This document shows, in pieces, positions 9,223 to 17,685 of a stretch of DNA of 64,000 nt. The stretch spans positions 558,001 to 622,000 of the forward strand of contig JADKGW010000002.1 in assembly GCA_016722075.1 (NCBI GenBank), written 5' to 3'. The position numbers and the translations under genes are program-made. The notes beneath the pieces were generated by a model that worked only from the letters and a program-made list of their open reading frames with translations, ran no database searches and had not been told where the DNA came from. The DNA is from Candidatus Kouleothrix ribensis (GTDB lineage Bacteria; Chloroflexota; Chloroflexia; Chloroflexales; Roseiflexaceae). Numbering within the stretch: the stretch's first letter is position 1; every line of letters begins with the position of its first letter.

Positions 9223-10017
9223 TTATACCTCGCTGTAGCGCAGCTGTAGCTTACCAAACACCAGCTGGTCGCCCTCGCGCAGCGGCTGCGGCTGGCGCGG
9301 CGCGAGCTTCTGGCCATTCAGCAGCGTGCCGTTGGTACTGTCGAGATCTTCAAGCACCACCTGGCCAGCCTGCACCGCCAGCCGCGCGTGCCGGCGGCCC
9401 ACGCCATTGTCGAGCGCGCCATACGGTGTGAGATCGATGTCGGGGTAGAAATTGCTCACGGCGTCGCCACGCCCAATCACCGCCTGAGCTGCGGCCGGCA
9501 GCGGCACGGCTACACCGGTTGCGGCCACGATCAGCCGGGCGGGCGCCAGCGCCGCGCGCGGGGGCGTGTATGGCGCGGGGGCCGGCGGCACAGGCACTGG
9601 CGGCGGCACGGGCGGGTAGGCTGGCGCGGGCGCCTGCGGCGCATAGCTGGCCGGCTGAGGCGGCGGGTAGGCCGGCTGCGGTGGCACACCGGCGCTGTAG
9701 GGTGGCTGCGGCACCGGCGCCGCCGGGCGCGCGGGCGCGTTCAGCGGCGCACCACAGTTATCGCAGAACGCCTCGCCGGGAATGGCCGCAGCGCCACACT
9801 GCGGGCAGATCAGCGTGCCGGCCGTGGCAGGTACGGCCGGGGCCGCACTGGCCGGCTGCATCGGCACAGCCGCCTGAACCGGCGTGGGCGCAACCGGGCT
9901 GGTGGGCGCGCTCGCCGCCGGGGTGGGCACAGCGATCAACGCCGCGCCGCACTGATCGCAGAAGCGTGCGTTGGCCGGGTTATCGACCCCGCATTGCGGG
10001 CAAAATGGGGGCATATC
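9223..10017 (-). CDS. Zinc-ribbon and FHA-domain protein
   Basis: About 264 residues, using the ATG at 10017, which has AGAGAGG upstream at good spacing; a longer frame from 10035 lacks this. Two double-Cys zinc ribbons (FCPQCG...FCDQCG near the start, then LICPQCG...FCDNCG) flank a Pro/Ala-rich linker. The C-terminal 90 residues form an FHA domain (VIGRGDAVSNFYPDIDL, GVGRRHARL, LEDLDSTNGT) with the phosphothreonine-binding Arg, Ser/His and Asn positions present. FHA domains read Ser/Thr kinase signalling. Its promoter region was the integration target of the neighbouring element. Confidence 0.85.
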   Translation of the reverse strand, partial: DMPPFCPQCGVDNPANARFCDQCGAALIAVPTPAASAPTSPVAPTPVQAAVPMQPASAAPAVPATAGTLICPQCGAAAIPGEAFCDNCGAPLNAPARPAAPVPQPPYSAGVPPQPAYPPPQPASYAPQAPAPAYPPVPPPVPVPPAPAPYTPPRAALAPARLIVAATGVAVPLPAAAQAVIGRGDAVSNFYPDIDLTPYGALDNGVGRRHARLAVQAGQVVLEDLDSTNGTLLNGQKLAPRQPQPLREGDQLVFGKLQLRYSEV

Positions 10018-10061
10018 GTAAACCTCTCTTGTCATTCGTTCTTGACCTTGAAGCTACTTAG

Positions 10062-10067
10062 ATTATA
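10062..10067 (-). promoter_or_regulatory. Candidate -10 box of the FHA gene, split by integration
   Basis: TATAAT on the minus strand, about 45 bp before the FHA start. It overlaps the left copy of the att core, so sequence further upstream (where -35 would lie) now comes from the element rather than from the host. Confidence 0.45.
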
Positions 10068-10072
10068 CGCCA
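10065..10072. other. Left attachment core (attL), ATACGCCA
   Basis: This octamer recurs at 54093-54100, next to the serine integrase, at the point where composition returns to GC-rich host sequence. The inner flank here (TGACCGGCA) and the inner flank at the right end (TGCTGGTG) form an imperfect palindrome when rejoined across the core, with 8 of 10 arm bases matching. This is the expected look of a serine-integrase attP. Confidence 0.6.
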
Positions 10073-10280
10073 TGACCGGCAAAGTTGTTTCGCGTGACGC
10101 CTTGCTCTCTCACCATTCATGCCGTAAAGGGCGACGTAACGTGTTAGCAGCTTGCCTCTACTTTTCGAAAAAGTAGGTAGCCCGTATGTTCGAAATACAG
10201 GTTGCACCAGACAATCCAGTACGATATACTTTGCACCTAAGCCGACCTATGGTTAGAGTATATAATCAAGGTGCAATACT

Positions 10281-12242
10281 ATGAAACTTACGCAGGCCCA
10301 AGTCACTGACTTTCAAAGCATCACCGACTCCAATTCATTTGAAATCGGTGACGTTACGTGCTTGGTCGGCAAGAATGAAGCTGGGAAGACAGCCCTTTTG
10401 AAGGCTCTCTATCGCCTACGCCCTTATATTCCCACAGATAACAAATACGATGTGACCGACGACTACCCCCGCAGGGAGGTTGAGGATTACCGCTACGATG
10501 TAGAACGAGGCGCACGCCAACCAGCACACGTCGTGCAAGCGGTCTATATCATTGAAGAGGAAGACCTTGAACCAGTTCATGCTGAACTGGGAACGCAGGC
10601 GTTAAGCTCATATGAAGTAACATTGTATAAGGGGTATGATAATCAGTCTACCTTTACTCTGAATGTTGATGGGCAGGCAGCTCTTCAATACTTGCTCTCG
10701 CACGCGCAGCTTCCACCTGACGTTTCAGCTATCCTTACCAAGAGCACATCGGTAGACGGGGCGCTCCAGAGCCTTGCTGGACAAGAAACCACGACAGAGG
10801 TTAACCGCCTCAACGAAATACTCACCAACGTTCAGCAAAATGGGTGGAGCAAGTATGTCTACAGTAAGTTCATCTCGCCGCGCTTGCCGAAGTTCCTCTA
10901 TTTTGATGAGTACTTCCAGATGAGGGGTTTTGAAAATGTCGAAGCTCTTCAGCAAAGAGTTGCCCAAAATTCTCTCCTATCTTCTGACCATCCAATGTTA
11001 GGGCTCATCGAGTTTGCACGGCTGGACTTAAGTCAGCTCATTAATTCGCACAGGACGCAAGAGCTTGTCAATAAACTTGAAGGAGCTGGTAACTTCCTGA
11101 CACGCAAGATGCTTCGATATTGGTCACAGAACAAGCATCTTCAGATGCGCTTTGATGTACGACCGGCGCGACCTGGTGACCCTGAAGGCATGAGAAGTGG
11201 AACGAATGTCTGGACCGGAGTCTACGACTCGCATCACATGGTGACGACCAACCTCGGAACGCGGTCGCGAGGTTTCGTTTGGTTTTTCTCGTTCCTTGCC
11301 TGGTACTCACAAATTCAACGACGTAATGAGCCGCTCATTTTACTCCTTGATGAGCCGGGGCTTACTCTTCACGGCAAAGCACAAGAAGACCTGCTGCGGT
11401 ATTTTGAGGAGGAGCTTCAGCCCTATCATCAAGTAATCTACACAACACACTCGCCGTTCATGGTTGATCCACGTCACTTTGACCGCGTGCGTATCGTGCA
11501 GGATAGAGGTATCGACGCTACAGAACCCCTTCCACCAGAAGAGGACGGGACAAAAGTTCTGACTGAGGTTCTGGATGCAAGTGGTGATAGTTTGTTTCCA
11601 TTGCAAGGGGCTCTCGGTTACGAATTATATCAGACGCTATTTGTAGGCCCAAATAGCCTTGTGGTTGAAGGCGTCTCCGACCTCATCTATTTGCAAGTGA
11701 TGTCTGCTCTCTTGGAGGAGGAGGGCCGCACAGGCTTAAGCCCGAAATGGACAGTTACTCCTGTAGGTGGCAGTGACAAAGTACCGACCTTCGTCGCTCT
11801 TCTTGGAGCGCAACGAGGAATGAAGGTTGCAACCTTCATTGATATACAGAATAAGGACCAGCAGTCTATCGAAAATCTGTTCAAGCGGAAGCTATTGAAG
11901 AAGAACCATGTTCTCACTTTCGCTGATTTCACCGGCACATCTGAGGCAGATATTGAGGATATGTTCGAGCCTGATTTTTATATCCGGCTCATCAATGAGG
12001 AATATAAGTCAGCGCTCAGTAAGCCCTTAAAAAGCTCTGATCTCAATAGTCACTTGCCGCGTATGATTACCCGGCTTGATGCCTATTTTGCCAAGAGCCC
12101 ACTCAAGGGTTCTGCTTCGTTCAGCCACTTCCGGCCAGCTCGATATTTGGCAGAGCATATCGGTACGCTAAAGCCAACGATTTCGCCCTCTACACTAGAC
12201 AGGTTCGATGAGGCTTTCAAGCGATTGAACGCATTGCTATAG
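10281..12242 (+). CDS. OLD-family ATP-dependent nuclease (AAA + TOPRIM)
   Basis: 653 residues. The N-terminal ABC-type ATPase has Walker A GKNEAGKT (residues 30-37) and Walker B LILLLDEPGLTLH in the middle. The C-terminal TOPRIM begins at LVVEGVSDLIYL, with the later Asp motif in VATFIDIQ. OLD enzymes are nicking nucleases found in phages and in Gabija-type defence. No UvrD/GajB helicase follows (the next gene is parA), so this is a stand-alone class 1 type. It is the first gene inside the left att core, and the start has AAGGTG just upstream. A defence role is inferred from family and position. Confidence 0.85.
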   Translation: MKLTQAQVTDFQSITDSNSFEIGDVTCLVGKNEAGKTALLKALYRLRPYIPTDNKYDVTDDYPRREVEDYRYDVERGARQPAHVVQAVYIIEEEDLEPVHAELGTQALSSYEVTLYKGYDNQSTFTLNVDGQAALQYLLSHAQLPPDVSAILTKSTSVDGALQSLAGQETTTEVNRLNEILTNVQQNGWSKYVYSKFISPRLPKFLYFDEYFQMRGFENVEALQQRVAQNSLLSSDHPMLGLIEFARLDLSQLINSHRTQELVNKLEGAGNFLTRKMLRYWSQNKHLQMRFDVRPARPGDPEGMRSGTNVWTGVYDSHHMVTTNLGTRSRGFVWFFSFLAWYSQIQRRNEPLILLLDEPGLTLHGKAQEDLLRYFEEELQPYHQVIYTTHSPFMVDPRHFDRVRIVQDRGIDATEPLPPEEDGTKVLTEVLDASGDSLFPLQGALGYELYQTLFVGPNSLVVEGVSDLIYLQVMSALLEEEGRTGLSPKWTVTPVGGSDKVPTFVALLGAQRGMKVATFIDIQNKDQQSIENLFKRKLLKKNHVLTFADFTGTSEADIEDMFEPDFYIRLINEEYKSALSKPLKSSDLNSHLPRMITRLDAYFAKSPLKGSASFSHFRPARYLAEHIGTLKPTISPSTLDRFDEAFKRLNALL

Positions 12243-12267
12243 CAAATACTTTACCTTAATTACTAGA

Positions 12268-12303
12268 GCGCCGCTCGCTTCTGCCTCGCAGAAAGGGCGG
12301 CGC
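12268..12303 (+). terminator. GC-rich two-part hairpin after the OLD gene
   Basis: The outer stem GCGCCGC/GCGGCGC (12268-12274 with 12297-12303) encloses an inner stem TTCTGC/GCAGAA. It lies 25 bp past the OLD stop. No T run follows, so the terminator call is tentative. Confidence 0.5.
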
Positions 12304-12425
12304 AATCGTGGTAGCCGTTAACCTGTTGCAATTTGTACGGCAACAGTACATAATCGAAGGACTTAGTAGTTACCTCATTCCGCGAAACACCCGCCTCAAC
12401 GGATTTCAGCGAATGAAACGGACGT

Positions 12426-13190
12426 ATGGTTATCTCAATCGCCTCTCAAAAAGGCGGCACTGGAAAAACAACAACCAGTCTCGCCCTCGCTGCCGGCCTT
12501 GCCCGGCGCGGAAAAAAAGTTCTCATCATTGACACTGACAGCCAGGCCAATTCGTCCAAGGTACTTCTCCCCGACTACCCGAGCCTCAGAAAAGAGCAAA
12601 CCCTGTACCAGACTATCCTTGAGAGTAAGCCGCTTATCATTCACCCCACCACAGTTCAGAACCTCTCGATTGTACCTGCACACATCTTACTTGCTGACAC
12701 AGACATGTCTTTGACAACGGCTCTTGACCACCGGGAAGCTCGCCTTAAGCGCCAGCTTGACGCGGTGCGCGAGCATTATGACTACGTGTTTATTGACTGT
12801 CCCCCGGCGCTCTCGTGGTTGACCATCAACGCGTTCACCGCCTCCGACGGTATTATTGTCGTTATCGCACCGGGATACTTTGAGCTGGACTCGGTGGTGC
12901 AGATTTCAAAAAGCATTAAAGAGGTGCAGGGCTTCTTCAACCCATCGCTTTCGCTGCTTGGGTTTCTCTTCACCATGAGCGACTCGACAGTTAACAGTAA
13001 GACCTCCCTGAAACTCCTGCGGCAAGCTTACCCGGATAGCGTCTTAACAACCGTCATCCCAAGAAATACCGATATTCGTGACGCCCATTTTTCCAAGCAG
13101 GACATCTTTGGGTATCGCCCGCAGTCACGGGCAGCCGAGGAGTATAACCGTTTGATTGATGAAATTTTCTATGCCGAAGAAATTAAATGA
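12426..13190 (+). CDS. parA: ParA-family partition ATPase
   Basis: 254 residues. The deviant Walker A KGGTGKTT (residues 9-16) is followed by IDTDSQAN and the Walker B-like YVFIDCPPALSW. This is a short ParA/Soj of the plasmid type without an N-terminal DNA-binding domain. ParA uses ATP-dependent DNA binding to segregate low-copy replicons, which suggests the element has or had a plasmid phase. The 3' end overlaps the next gene, giving a two-gene par operon. The ribosome binding site is weak. Confidence 0.93.
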   Translation: MVISIASQKGGTGKTTTSLALAAGLARRGKKVLIIDTDSQANSSKVLLPDYPSLRKEQTLYQTILESKPLIIHPTTVQNLSIVPAHILLADTDMSLTTALDHREARLKRQLDAVREHYDYVFIDCPPALSWLTINAFTASDGIIVVIAPGYFELDSVVQISKSIKEVQGFFNPSLSLLGFLFTMSDSTVNSKTSLKLLRQAYPDSVLTTVIPRNTDIRDAHFSKQDIFGYRPQSRAAEEYNRLIDEIFYAEEIK

Positions 13191-13635
13191 AGATGCCATC
13201 CTGAATGAACTGCATGGGCAGTCACTGTTTTTCAAGCCAAAGAAGGAGGCTCAAGAAAGCGAGCCGCCCTCCCCTATTCCCATCGTAATCCCACCTGTTG
13301 AAGTAAAGAAACCTACACCAGCCATAGAGCCAGCGCCATCGCGTGACACCACGACACCACGGTACCGTGATACCGTGATACCACGACAGGGAGACACCTT
13401 GATTGAGACGACGCGCCGAGCGGTAAAACAGTTTGGCAAAGAAGCAGCAACCCACCGCTTTACCCTAGAGGAAAAACGGGCACTCAAGGCAATTGAGCAT
13501 GAATATTCCGAAAAAGGTATTCGCACGAGTGAGAACGAGATTACGCGGATTGCTATTAACTATGTGGTTGAGGATTACCGGAGCAATGGCGAGAAAAGTG
13601 TACTTGCTCGCGTCGTTGAGCTTCTGAATTCGTAG
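13171..13635 (+). CDS. Probable ParA partner (ParB-like DNA-binding protein)
   Basis: 154 residues from the ATG at 13171, which overlaps the last codons of parA (TTG 13156 and ATG 13159 are other possible starts). The N-terminal half is Pro/charge-rich and probably disordered. The C-terminal 60 residues (FTLEEKRALKAIEHEYSEKG...ENEITRIAINYVVEDY) look like a small helical DNA-binding domain of the ribbon-helix-helix or Omega type used by small partition proteins. I do not recognise a specific family. Its middle coding segment is built from a palindromic 9-base DNA repeat, which also occurs as a non-coding array at 14,291. Confidence 0.6.
   Translation: MPKKLNEDAILNELHGQSLFFKPKKEAQESEPPSPIPIVIPPVEVKKPTPAIEPAPSRDTTTPRYRDTVIPRQGDTLIETTRRAVKQFGKEAATHRFTLEEKRALKAIEHEYSEKGIRTSENEITRIAINYVVEDYRSNGEKSVLARVVELLNS
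13342..13387. repeat. Short palindromic repeat array inside the par operon
   Basis: Five or so units of the form RACACCACG/GATACCGTG/GGTACCGTG lie end to end, including the perfect palindrome CACGGTACCGTG. In the protein they read as repeated RDT-x-x-PR. Similar units (GATACCATG) form the array at 14291-14383, so both may be partition or origin sites. Confidence 0.7.
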
Positions 13636-13680
13636 TCCAGCCGAATACTTTCAGGGTAAAGAAACACCTAAAACGACAAT

Positions 13681-13752
13681 TGGCACCGGGAGGAGAGATT
13701 TATAATTAGAAAGCGTTGAAGCTTTTTAATTTACTCACCCTCCACGGTGCCA
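13681..13752. terminator. Long imperfect hairpin between convergent genes
   Basis: TGGCACCG-GGAGG at 13681 pairs with CCTCCACGGTGCCA ending at 13752, and an inner AAAGC/GCTTT stem (13710-13725) is followed by TTAATTT. It lies between the par partner gene and the convergent membrane-protein gene, so it is probably a bidirectional terminator. Confidence 0.6.
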
Positions 13753-13776
13753 GACTGTCTTTGAAACTGCGACGAA

Positions 13777-14046
13777 TTACCAAGGAAACATTTGATACCA
13801 AGGGACGTAGCCACCGGCTAGGTCGTAGATCACCAGGAAGATAAACGAGAGAATTCCCGACAGGAAGAACGATACATAGAAGAGCAAGACTACGCCTTCG
13901 AAGATGATACCGGGCGTCTCCTCGCGGGCGGCCTCCATTTGAAGTCCCAGAATCTCGACACATTCATCCCAATCAATCATGCCAATGACGTAGTCCCTCG
14001 TGATGCTTCGCATTCCTCGTTTCCGAGCTTCTGTAAGAATAATCAT
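13777..14046 (-). CDS. Small membrane protein, unknown
   Basis: 89 residues from the ATG at 14046, chosen because AAGGAGGGTGAG lies directly upstream. The N-terminal half is soluble and charged (TEARKRGMRSITRDYVIGMIDWDECVEIL); the C-terminal half has one or two hydrophobic helices (FEGVVLLFYVSFFLSGILSFIFLVIYDLAGG). I do not recognise the family. It is convergent with the par operon and lies next to the repeat array. Confidence 0.55.
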   Translation of the reverse strand: MIILTEARKRGMRSITRDYVIGMIDWDECVEILGLQMEAAREETPGIIFEGVVLLFYVSFFLSGILSFIFLVIYDLAGGYVPWYQMFPW

Positions 14047-14494
14047 CTCACCCTCCTTGTGCCTTTCGGCTATAAATATCCACGGCTTCAGGCGCAATAT
14101 TGTGCCCAAAACCGTGGATACCTATCAGGAGTGGAGATGATTATCAATTTGTCGCATTTCAAAGAACAGTTTTAACTTAGTAAGCGGAACTCAACTTATG
14201 TACTAATACATAAGCGTTATCGCGCTTACTATGTATAGTTATACCACATTTATAGTAAATAATCAATACTATAGGCTTAATCGAGTTAATGGTATCATGA
14301 TACCATGATACCAAGACACCATGGTACCATGGTTGCAACCATGAAACCATGATGCCATGCAACCACGATACCATGGTACCACGAATTGCCTATTGCAATG
14401 CTCTTTTTTCTGTTGATATAGTGGGGGAAATTAGCAATAAAAAATGGTTGCTGCCCCTGATAGAACACCAACCAAATTTTAGTTTCGCAAACTA
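14047..14494. other. AT-rich non-coding stretch with palindromic array
   Basis: About 450 bp without a credible gene between the small membrane protein and the IS630 copy. It is AT-rich apart from the repeat array at 14291-14383. With ParA on one side and a winged-helix protein on the other, it is a reasonable place for a replication origin or centromere. Confidence 0.5.
14291..14383. repeat. Array of nested palindromes built from GATACCATG-like 9-mers
   Basis: About ten units in 93 bp. Perfect palindromes include GGTATCATGATACC (14291-14304), ACCATGGTACCATGGT and ATGGTTGCAACCAT. The unit matches the array in the par partner gene with T/C changes. A candidate iteron or parS-like site. Frames through it give low-complexity YHG/VSW peptides that are unlikely to be real proteins. 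Confidence 0.75.
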
Positions 14495-15638
14495 TAGCAT
14501 CCCTATCTGATTTCTAAAACGTGGTATACTGGTTCCACGATTGTACGCAACGCTTCGCCCAAGTACGGGTGTGCCACTTTGTGAGGTGCGGTATGGCTCC
14601 TATTCCTGAAGATATCACCGCCTTTCTGGCTGAACCCCATGATTCACGCGAGTATCGACGCGCACTCGCAGTAAAACTCGCGCTGCTCGGGTATTTGTAT
14701 GCAGCGATTAGTGAGATGTTGGATGTCACCCCTGGGTTTATTAGCCAGGCAAAGAAAGCCTATGCGCAGTATGGAGTAGATGGATTTACCTTGAAGTATC
14801 AAGGGATGCAACCCTATCTGTCGCCTGAAGAACGACAATCCGTGCTTGATTGGTTGCAAGATCAACAAGAATGGTCTGTCGCACTCCTCCAAACGCACAT
14901 CGAAACAACCTATGGCATCGTGTTTCAATCGCAGCAAAGCTATTACCAACTGCTCGATGAGGCAAAAATAACGTATAAAAAGCCCAGCACACGAATCCTC
15001 GGCATGATGCTGCGCTGGTTGCCGCAAAAAAAAGAAATCCTTGACTTTTTGACTGCACACGCGGCGGCCATTGCGGATGGGAGCCTGGTGGTGGTGTTTG
15101 TGGATCAGTGTCATGTCCTCTGGAACGATGCGTGTGGCTATGTTTGGGGGCCACGGGGCGAACGAATCAGCATTCCAATGACGAATTTTCGCGAGCGACA
15201 AACCTACTACGGGGCCATTGAATTGTGTACAGCAGACATATGCGCAATTCCAACGGATACGGCAAATGGTGATTGGACGATGATTTTTGTCGAGTATGTG
15301 CGGGAACAATTCCCAGGGAAACGGATCGTCCTCATTTGGGATGGTGCATCCTATCATCGCGGTACAGAAATGCAAGAATACCTCGAAGGTGTCAATTACA
15401 AGCTGCCAAAAGACGAATGGAGCGTCCACTGCATCCTTTTCGCACCGAATGCGCCAGAGCAAAACCCAATGGAAGATGTTTGGTTAAAAGCCAAGCAATA
15501 TGTACGAAAACACTGGCGGGAATGCATCAATTTTCAGGCAGTTCTCAACTTATTTGAGGAAGCATTGAATACGCTCTCGTTCAAATTCGAAAAGCTCCGT
15601 ATGTATATGCCAAGTTTACAACTCATTTAGGATTACTA
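14495..15638 (+). mobile_element. IS630-family insertion sequence, copy 1
   Basis: 1,144 bp. The ends TAGCATCCCTATCTGA (left) and the reverse complement of TCATTTAGGATTACTA (right) are imperfect inverted repeats, flanked by the TA duplication usual for IS630. It is nearly identical to 20059-21201. It lies just upstream of the winged-helix gene and may have displaced or supplied its promoter. Confidence 0.9.
14593..15630 (+). CDS. IS630-family transposase, copy 1 (with a short shifted segment)
   Basis: 345 residues from the ATG at 14593. An N-terminal helix-turn-helix (LYAAISEMLDVTPGFISQAKKAY) is followed by the DDE catalytic core: VVFVDQCHVLW, IVLIWDGASYH and APNAPEQNPMEDVW. Compared with copy 2, one A is missing in the run at 14976-14981 and one extra A is present near 15026. 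About 15 codons in between are therefore read in the wrong frame (PSTRILGMMLRWLPQ instead of AQHTNPRHDAALVAA). The frame is restored before the catalytic part, so activity is uncertain. Confidence 0.88.
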   Translation: MAPIPEDITAFLAEPHDSREYRRALAVKLALLGYLYAAISEMLDVTPGFISQAKKAYAQYGVDGFTLKYQGMQPYLSPEERQSVLDWLQDQQEWSVALLQTHIETTYGIVFQSQQSYYQLLDEAKITYKKPSTRILGMMLRWLPQKKEILDFLTAHAAAIADGSLVVVFVDQCHVLWNDACGYVWGPRGERISIPMTNFRERQTYYGAIELCTADICAIPTDTANGDWTMIFVEYVREQFPGKRIVLIWDGASYHRGTEMQEYLEGVNYKLPKDEWSVHCILFAPNAPEQNPMEDVWLKAKQYVRKHWRECINFQAVLNLFEEALNTLSFKFEKLRMYMPSLQLI

Positions 15639-15691
15639 TATGAGTAAAGTATCAAATTCTCCGGGGCGTGTCAATCGGAAACGGATTAACC

Positions 15692-16588
15692 ATGCTACAT
15701 TCTGCCCCTGCCACAAAAAGAACTGTATCAAACCATAAAGTACAATATCAAAGACCGCGTTTACAAAAACATTTTGTTCAGACGCCGCAAGTCCTTTTGC
15801 GCGGCTATCCTCAGTTGTCCGATGGCGCAAAGCTAACCTACCTGGTGCTCTTGTCGTTTGACTACCTCGACGCCGAGAGCGACGCACACAAGGGGATTGT
15901 GTACCCCTCGATTGAAACCCTGATGGCCATACGCGGCAAGGGCAAAAGCACTATCTACGCCCACCTTGCCGAGCTAGAGAAGCACGGGCTTGCCGAGGTT
16001 CTGATCGGTGAAGGCATACGCCTGTACAACCCGCTAGAAGGGGAGATGAGTGAAGATCGGCGTCTTTGTCCATCAACCTCCCAAACAGCTGCTACAGCCA
16101 GCCACAGCGGGTCGCAGAGCCCTTCTCGTCGCGCATCTGACGATATATCAAGGGGAGAAGAATCGGCGACAAGTTCCACGCTCACTTTCCAGAAATCTGG
16201 ACGGCTAATAATGGAGGAAGAAGAGAACCAAGAAACAAAACAATACCAATACTCCGAAGCAGGGGAAAGGGAAAGAAAACTTGTTGTTGAGAAGCTAAGA
16301 AAGCTAGGATTTGACCAAAGCCTTGCCCGACAATTCGCCCTGCGATATAGTCCCGAGCGCATCGACGAGCAGATAACCAATCTTTGCCGTGCGTTGCAAA
16401 GCGGTGTCCACGTCCAGAGCTACCCACGCTGGCTCTACCGGGCGATAGAGCGTGACTACACCTTTGGCGACATTCCGGCAGTACCTTCAGGGCCAAGTTC
16501 GAAGCGGCACAGAAGCTTAGGACACGAGCGACTACTGCCAACCGGCGAGGTCGTGTACGAGGTTCTTGAGTATCCGTGTGTGGGGTAG
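15692..16588 (+). CDS. Winged-helix protein, possible replication initiator or regulator
   Basis: About 298 residues from the ATG at 15692; a GTG at 15668 is an alternative. Residues 30-115 (FVQTPQVLLRGYPQLSDGAKLTYLVLLSFDY...YPSIETLMAIRGKGKSTIYAHLAELEKHGLAEV) form a winged helix of the type seen in plasmid and phage replication proteins. A low-complexity Ser/Glu-rich linker follows, then a helical C-terminal part (KLRKLGFDQSLARQFALRYSPERIDEQI...YPRWLYRAIERDY) like the DNA-binding tail of DnaA/replication-initiator-like proteins. The role is inferred. The IS630 end lies 54 bp upstream. Confidence 0.6.
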   Translation: MLHSAPATKRTVSNHKVQYQRPRLQKHFVQTPQVLLRGYPQLSDGAKLTYLVLLSFDYLDAESDAHKGIVYPSIETLMAIRGKGKSTIYAHLAELEKHGLAEVLIGEGIRLYNPLEGEMSEDRRLCPSTSQTAATASHSGSQSPSRRASDDISRGEESATSSTLTFQKSGRLIMEEEENQETKQYQYSEAGERERKLVVEKLRKLGFDQSLARQFALRYSPERIDEQITNLCRALQSGVHVQSYPRWLYRAIERDYTFGDIPAVPSGPSSKRHRSLGHERLLPTGEVVYEVLEYPCVG

Positions 16589-16618
16589 TCTGTTAAGGGA
16601 ACTCTAAGAGAAATCCTC

Positions 16619-16646
16619 TTGAAATGAGCTTATTTCATGGTATACT
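16619..16646 (+). promoter_or_regulatory. Promoter for the small-gene operon, with long leader
   Basis: TTGAAA (16619-16624), a 16-bp spacer and TATACT (16641-16646). A short inverted repeat, TGAAAT/ATTTCA, spans the spacer. The first gene starts at 17063, so the transcript would carry a leader of roughly 410 nt. That leader has no good open frame; near its end, CACGACCA (16997) pairs with TGGTCGTG (17031). Confidence 0.55.
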
Positions 16647-17062
16647 TTTAGCCAAAGCACGAAACAAGAAAACCTGAGAAGTAAAAACCACCGTAGCCAA
16701 AAACAGGAGCGCACACCTTTTCCTAGACCAACTGAATAGCAGTAACGAATAGAAACCGTCAGCATTCCCCCGCTCGGCGGTTGTTTTCGTTGGTACACCT
16801 CTCTTGCTCAAAAACCCTTTCTTCTTACACCGCTTGAATACCTGCTTTAACCAGCCTCATTTACCGTATCAGAACACGCTTGGTGCGTCAGTTTCCTCGA
16901 CTTCGCATAGAGTCACCTGTAATCCCTTTTTGACGCTATAGTGCTTCGACTTATCACCTAGATCCCTTGCTATATCCCCAGCTTGCACCTGTACTTCACG
17001 ACCAGAGAGCCACCTATTAGCGCATTCCTGTGGTCGTGGAAAGGAGGTGAAAGAAATTACAT

Positions 17063-17299
17063 ATGCAGGAAGTCTATGTCCAGCAGGACATGTTTACCCC
17101 TCAAGAGCAAGTAGAGCGCAGGCGATGCGAGGAAGTAGTTCAAAGCGTAGATCGCCGAAGAGTAGATACCCCCCAGGTCGAGCAAACTTTTGATTTTTCC
17201 CAAGTTGACTTTACCCGAAAAGATGTTCGCGAAAGTTTGGGCCGTGCGTTCCGGGTGCTGTTATCTTATCGACCTCGCCGGCTTGACGAGCAGTCGTGA
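17063..17299 (+). CDS. Small charged protein, unknown
   Basis: 78 residues with a strong ribosome binding site (AAAGGAGGTGAAAG) before the ATG. The sequence is highly charged and hydrophilic (EQVERRRCEEVVQSVDRRRVD...RKDVRESLGRAFRVLLSYRPRRL) with no recognisable domain. It is the first gene of a run of small plus-strand genes (to 19296), nearly all preceded by AAGGAGGTG. Confidence 0.6.
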   Translation: MQEVYVQQDMFTPQEQVERRRCEEVVQSVDRRRVDTPQVEQTFDFSQVDFTRKDVRESLGRAFRVLLSYRPRRLDEQS

Positions 17300-17333
17300 T
17301 GTTTCACCGCTTGAAAGGAGGTGATACCAAACT

Positions 17334-17639
17334 ATGGAACTATTACCAAAAAATATACGGGCACGAATTCCGCAACTCTATACCACTGAACACCTTTCCG
17401 ACCCTACCGCGCAGGTTAAGTTTTTTGCACCGTGGAATCATTGGACGTGGTTTGTGACCGAGTTTGATGGCGAGGACACGCTGTTTGGATGGGTGAGCGG
17501 CGACTTCCCCGAATGGGGCTATTTCAGCTTATCTGAGTTGGAGGGCGTACACGGTCCATTCGGGCTCACCGTAGAACGCGACGTTATGTTCAAACCAGGC
17601 AAAATGTCAGTCGTGCAAGAGCATCCGAATTCAGTTTGA
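17334..17639 (+). CDS. DUF2958 family protein, copy A
   Basis: 101 residues, the normal size for DUF2958, with MELLPKNIRARIPQLYTTEH at the start, then KFFAPWNHWTWFVTEFDGEDTLFGWV and EWGYFSLSELE. DUF2958 proteins are typical small passengers of conjugative and integrative elements; their function is not known. The ribosome binding site GAAAGGAGGTGATACC fixes the start. A second copy lies at 18667. Confidence 0.85.
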   Translation: MELLPKNIRARIPQLYTTEHLSDPTAQVKFFAPWNHWTWFVTEFDGEDTLFGWVSGDFPEWGYFSLSELEGVHGPFGLTVERDVMFKPGKMSVVQEHPNSV

Positions 17640-17685
17640 AAAGAGAGAAGGATGCAGTAGTAACCATTAAAGAAAGGTGAAATTT

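Noticed and set aside
10040..10280. tRNA gene as the integration site
   Set aside because: No cloverleaf or conserved tRNA boxes at either end of the element.
10281..12242. Gabija (GajA/GajB) system
   Set aside because: The OLD-type nuclease is not followed by a UvrD-like GajB; the next gene is parA.
14177..14374. Minus-strand open frame giving repeated YHG/VSW peptides
   Set aside because: It is generated entirely by the palindromic DNA repeats; it has no ribosome binding site and no normal protein composition.
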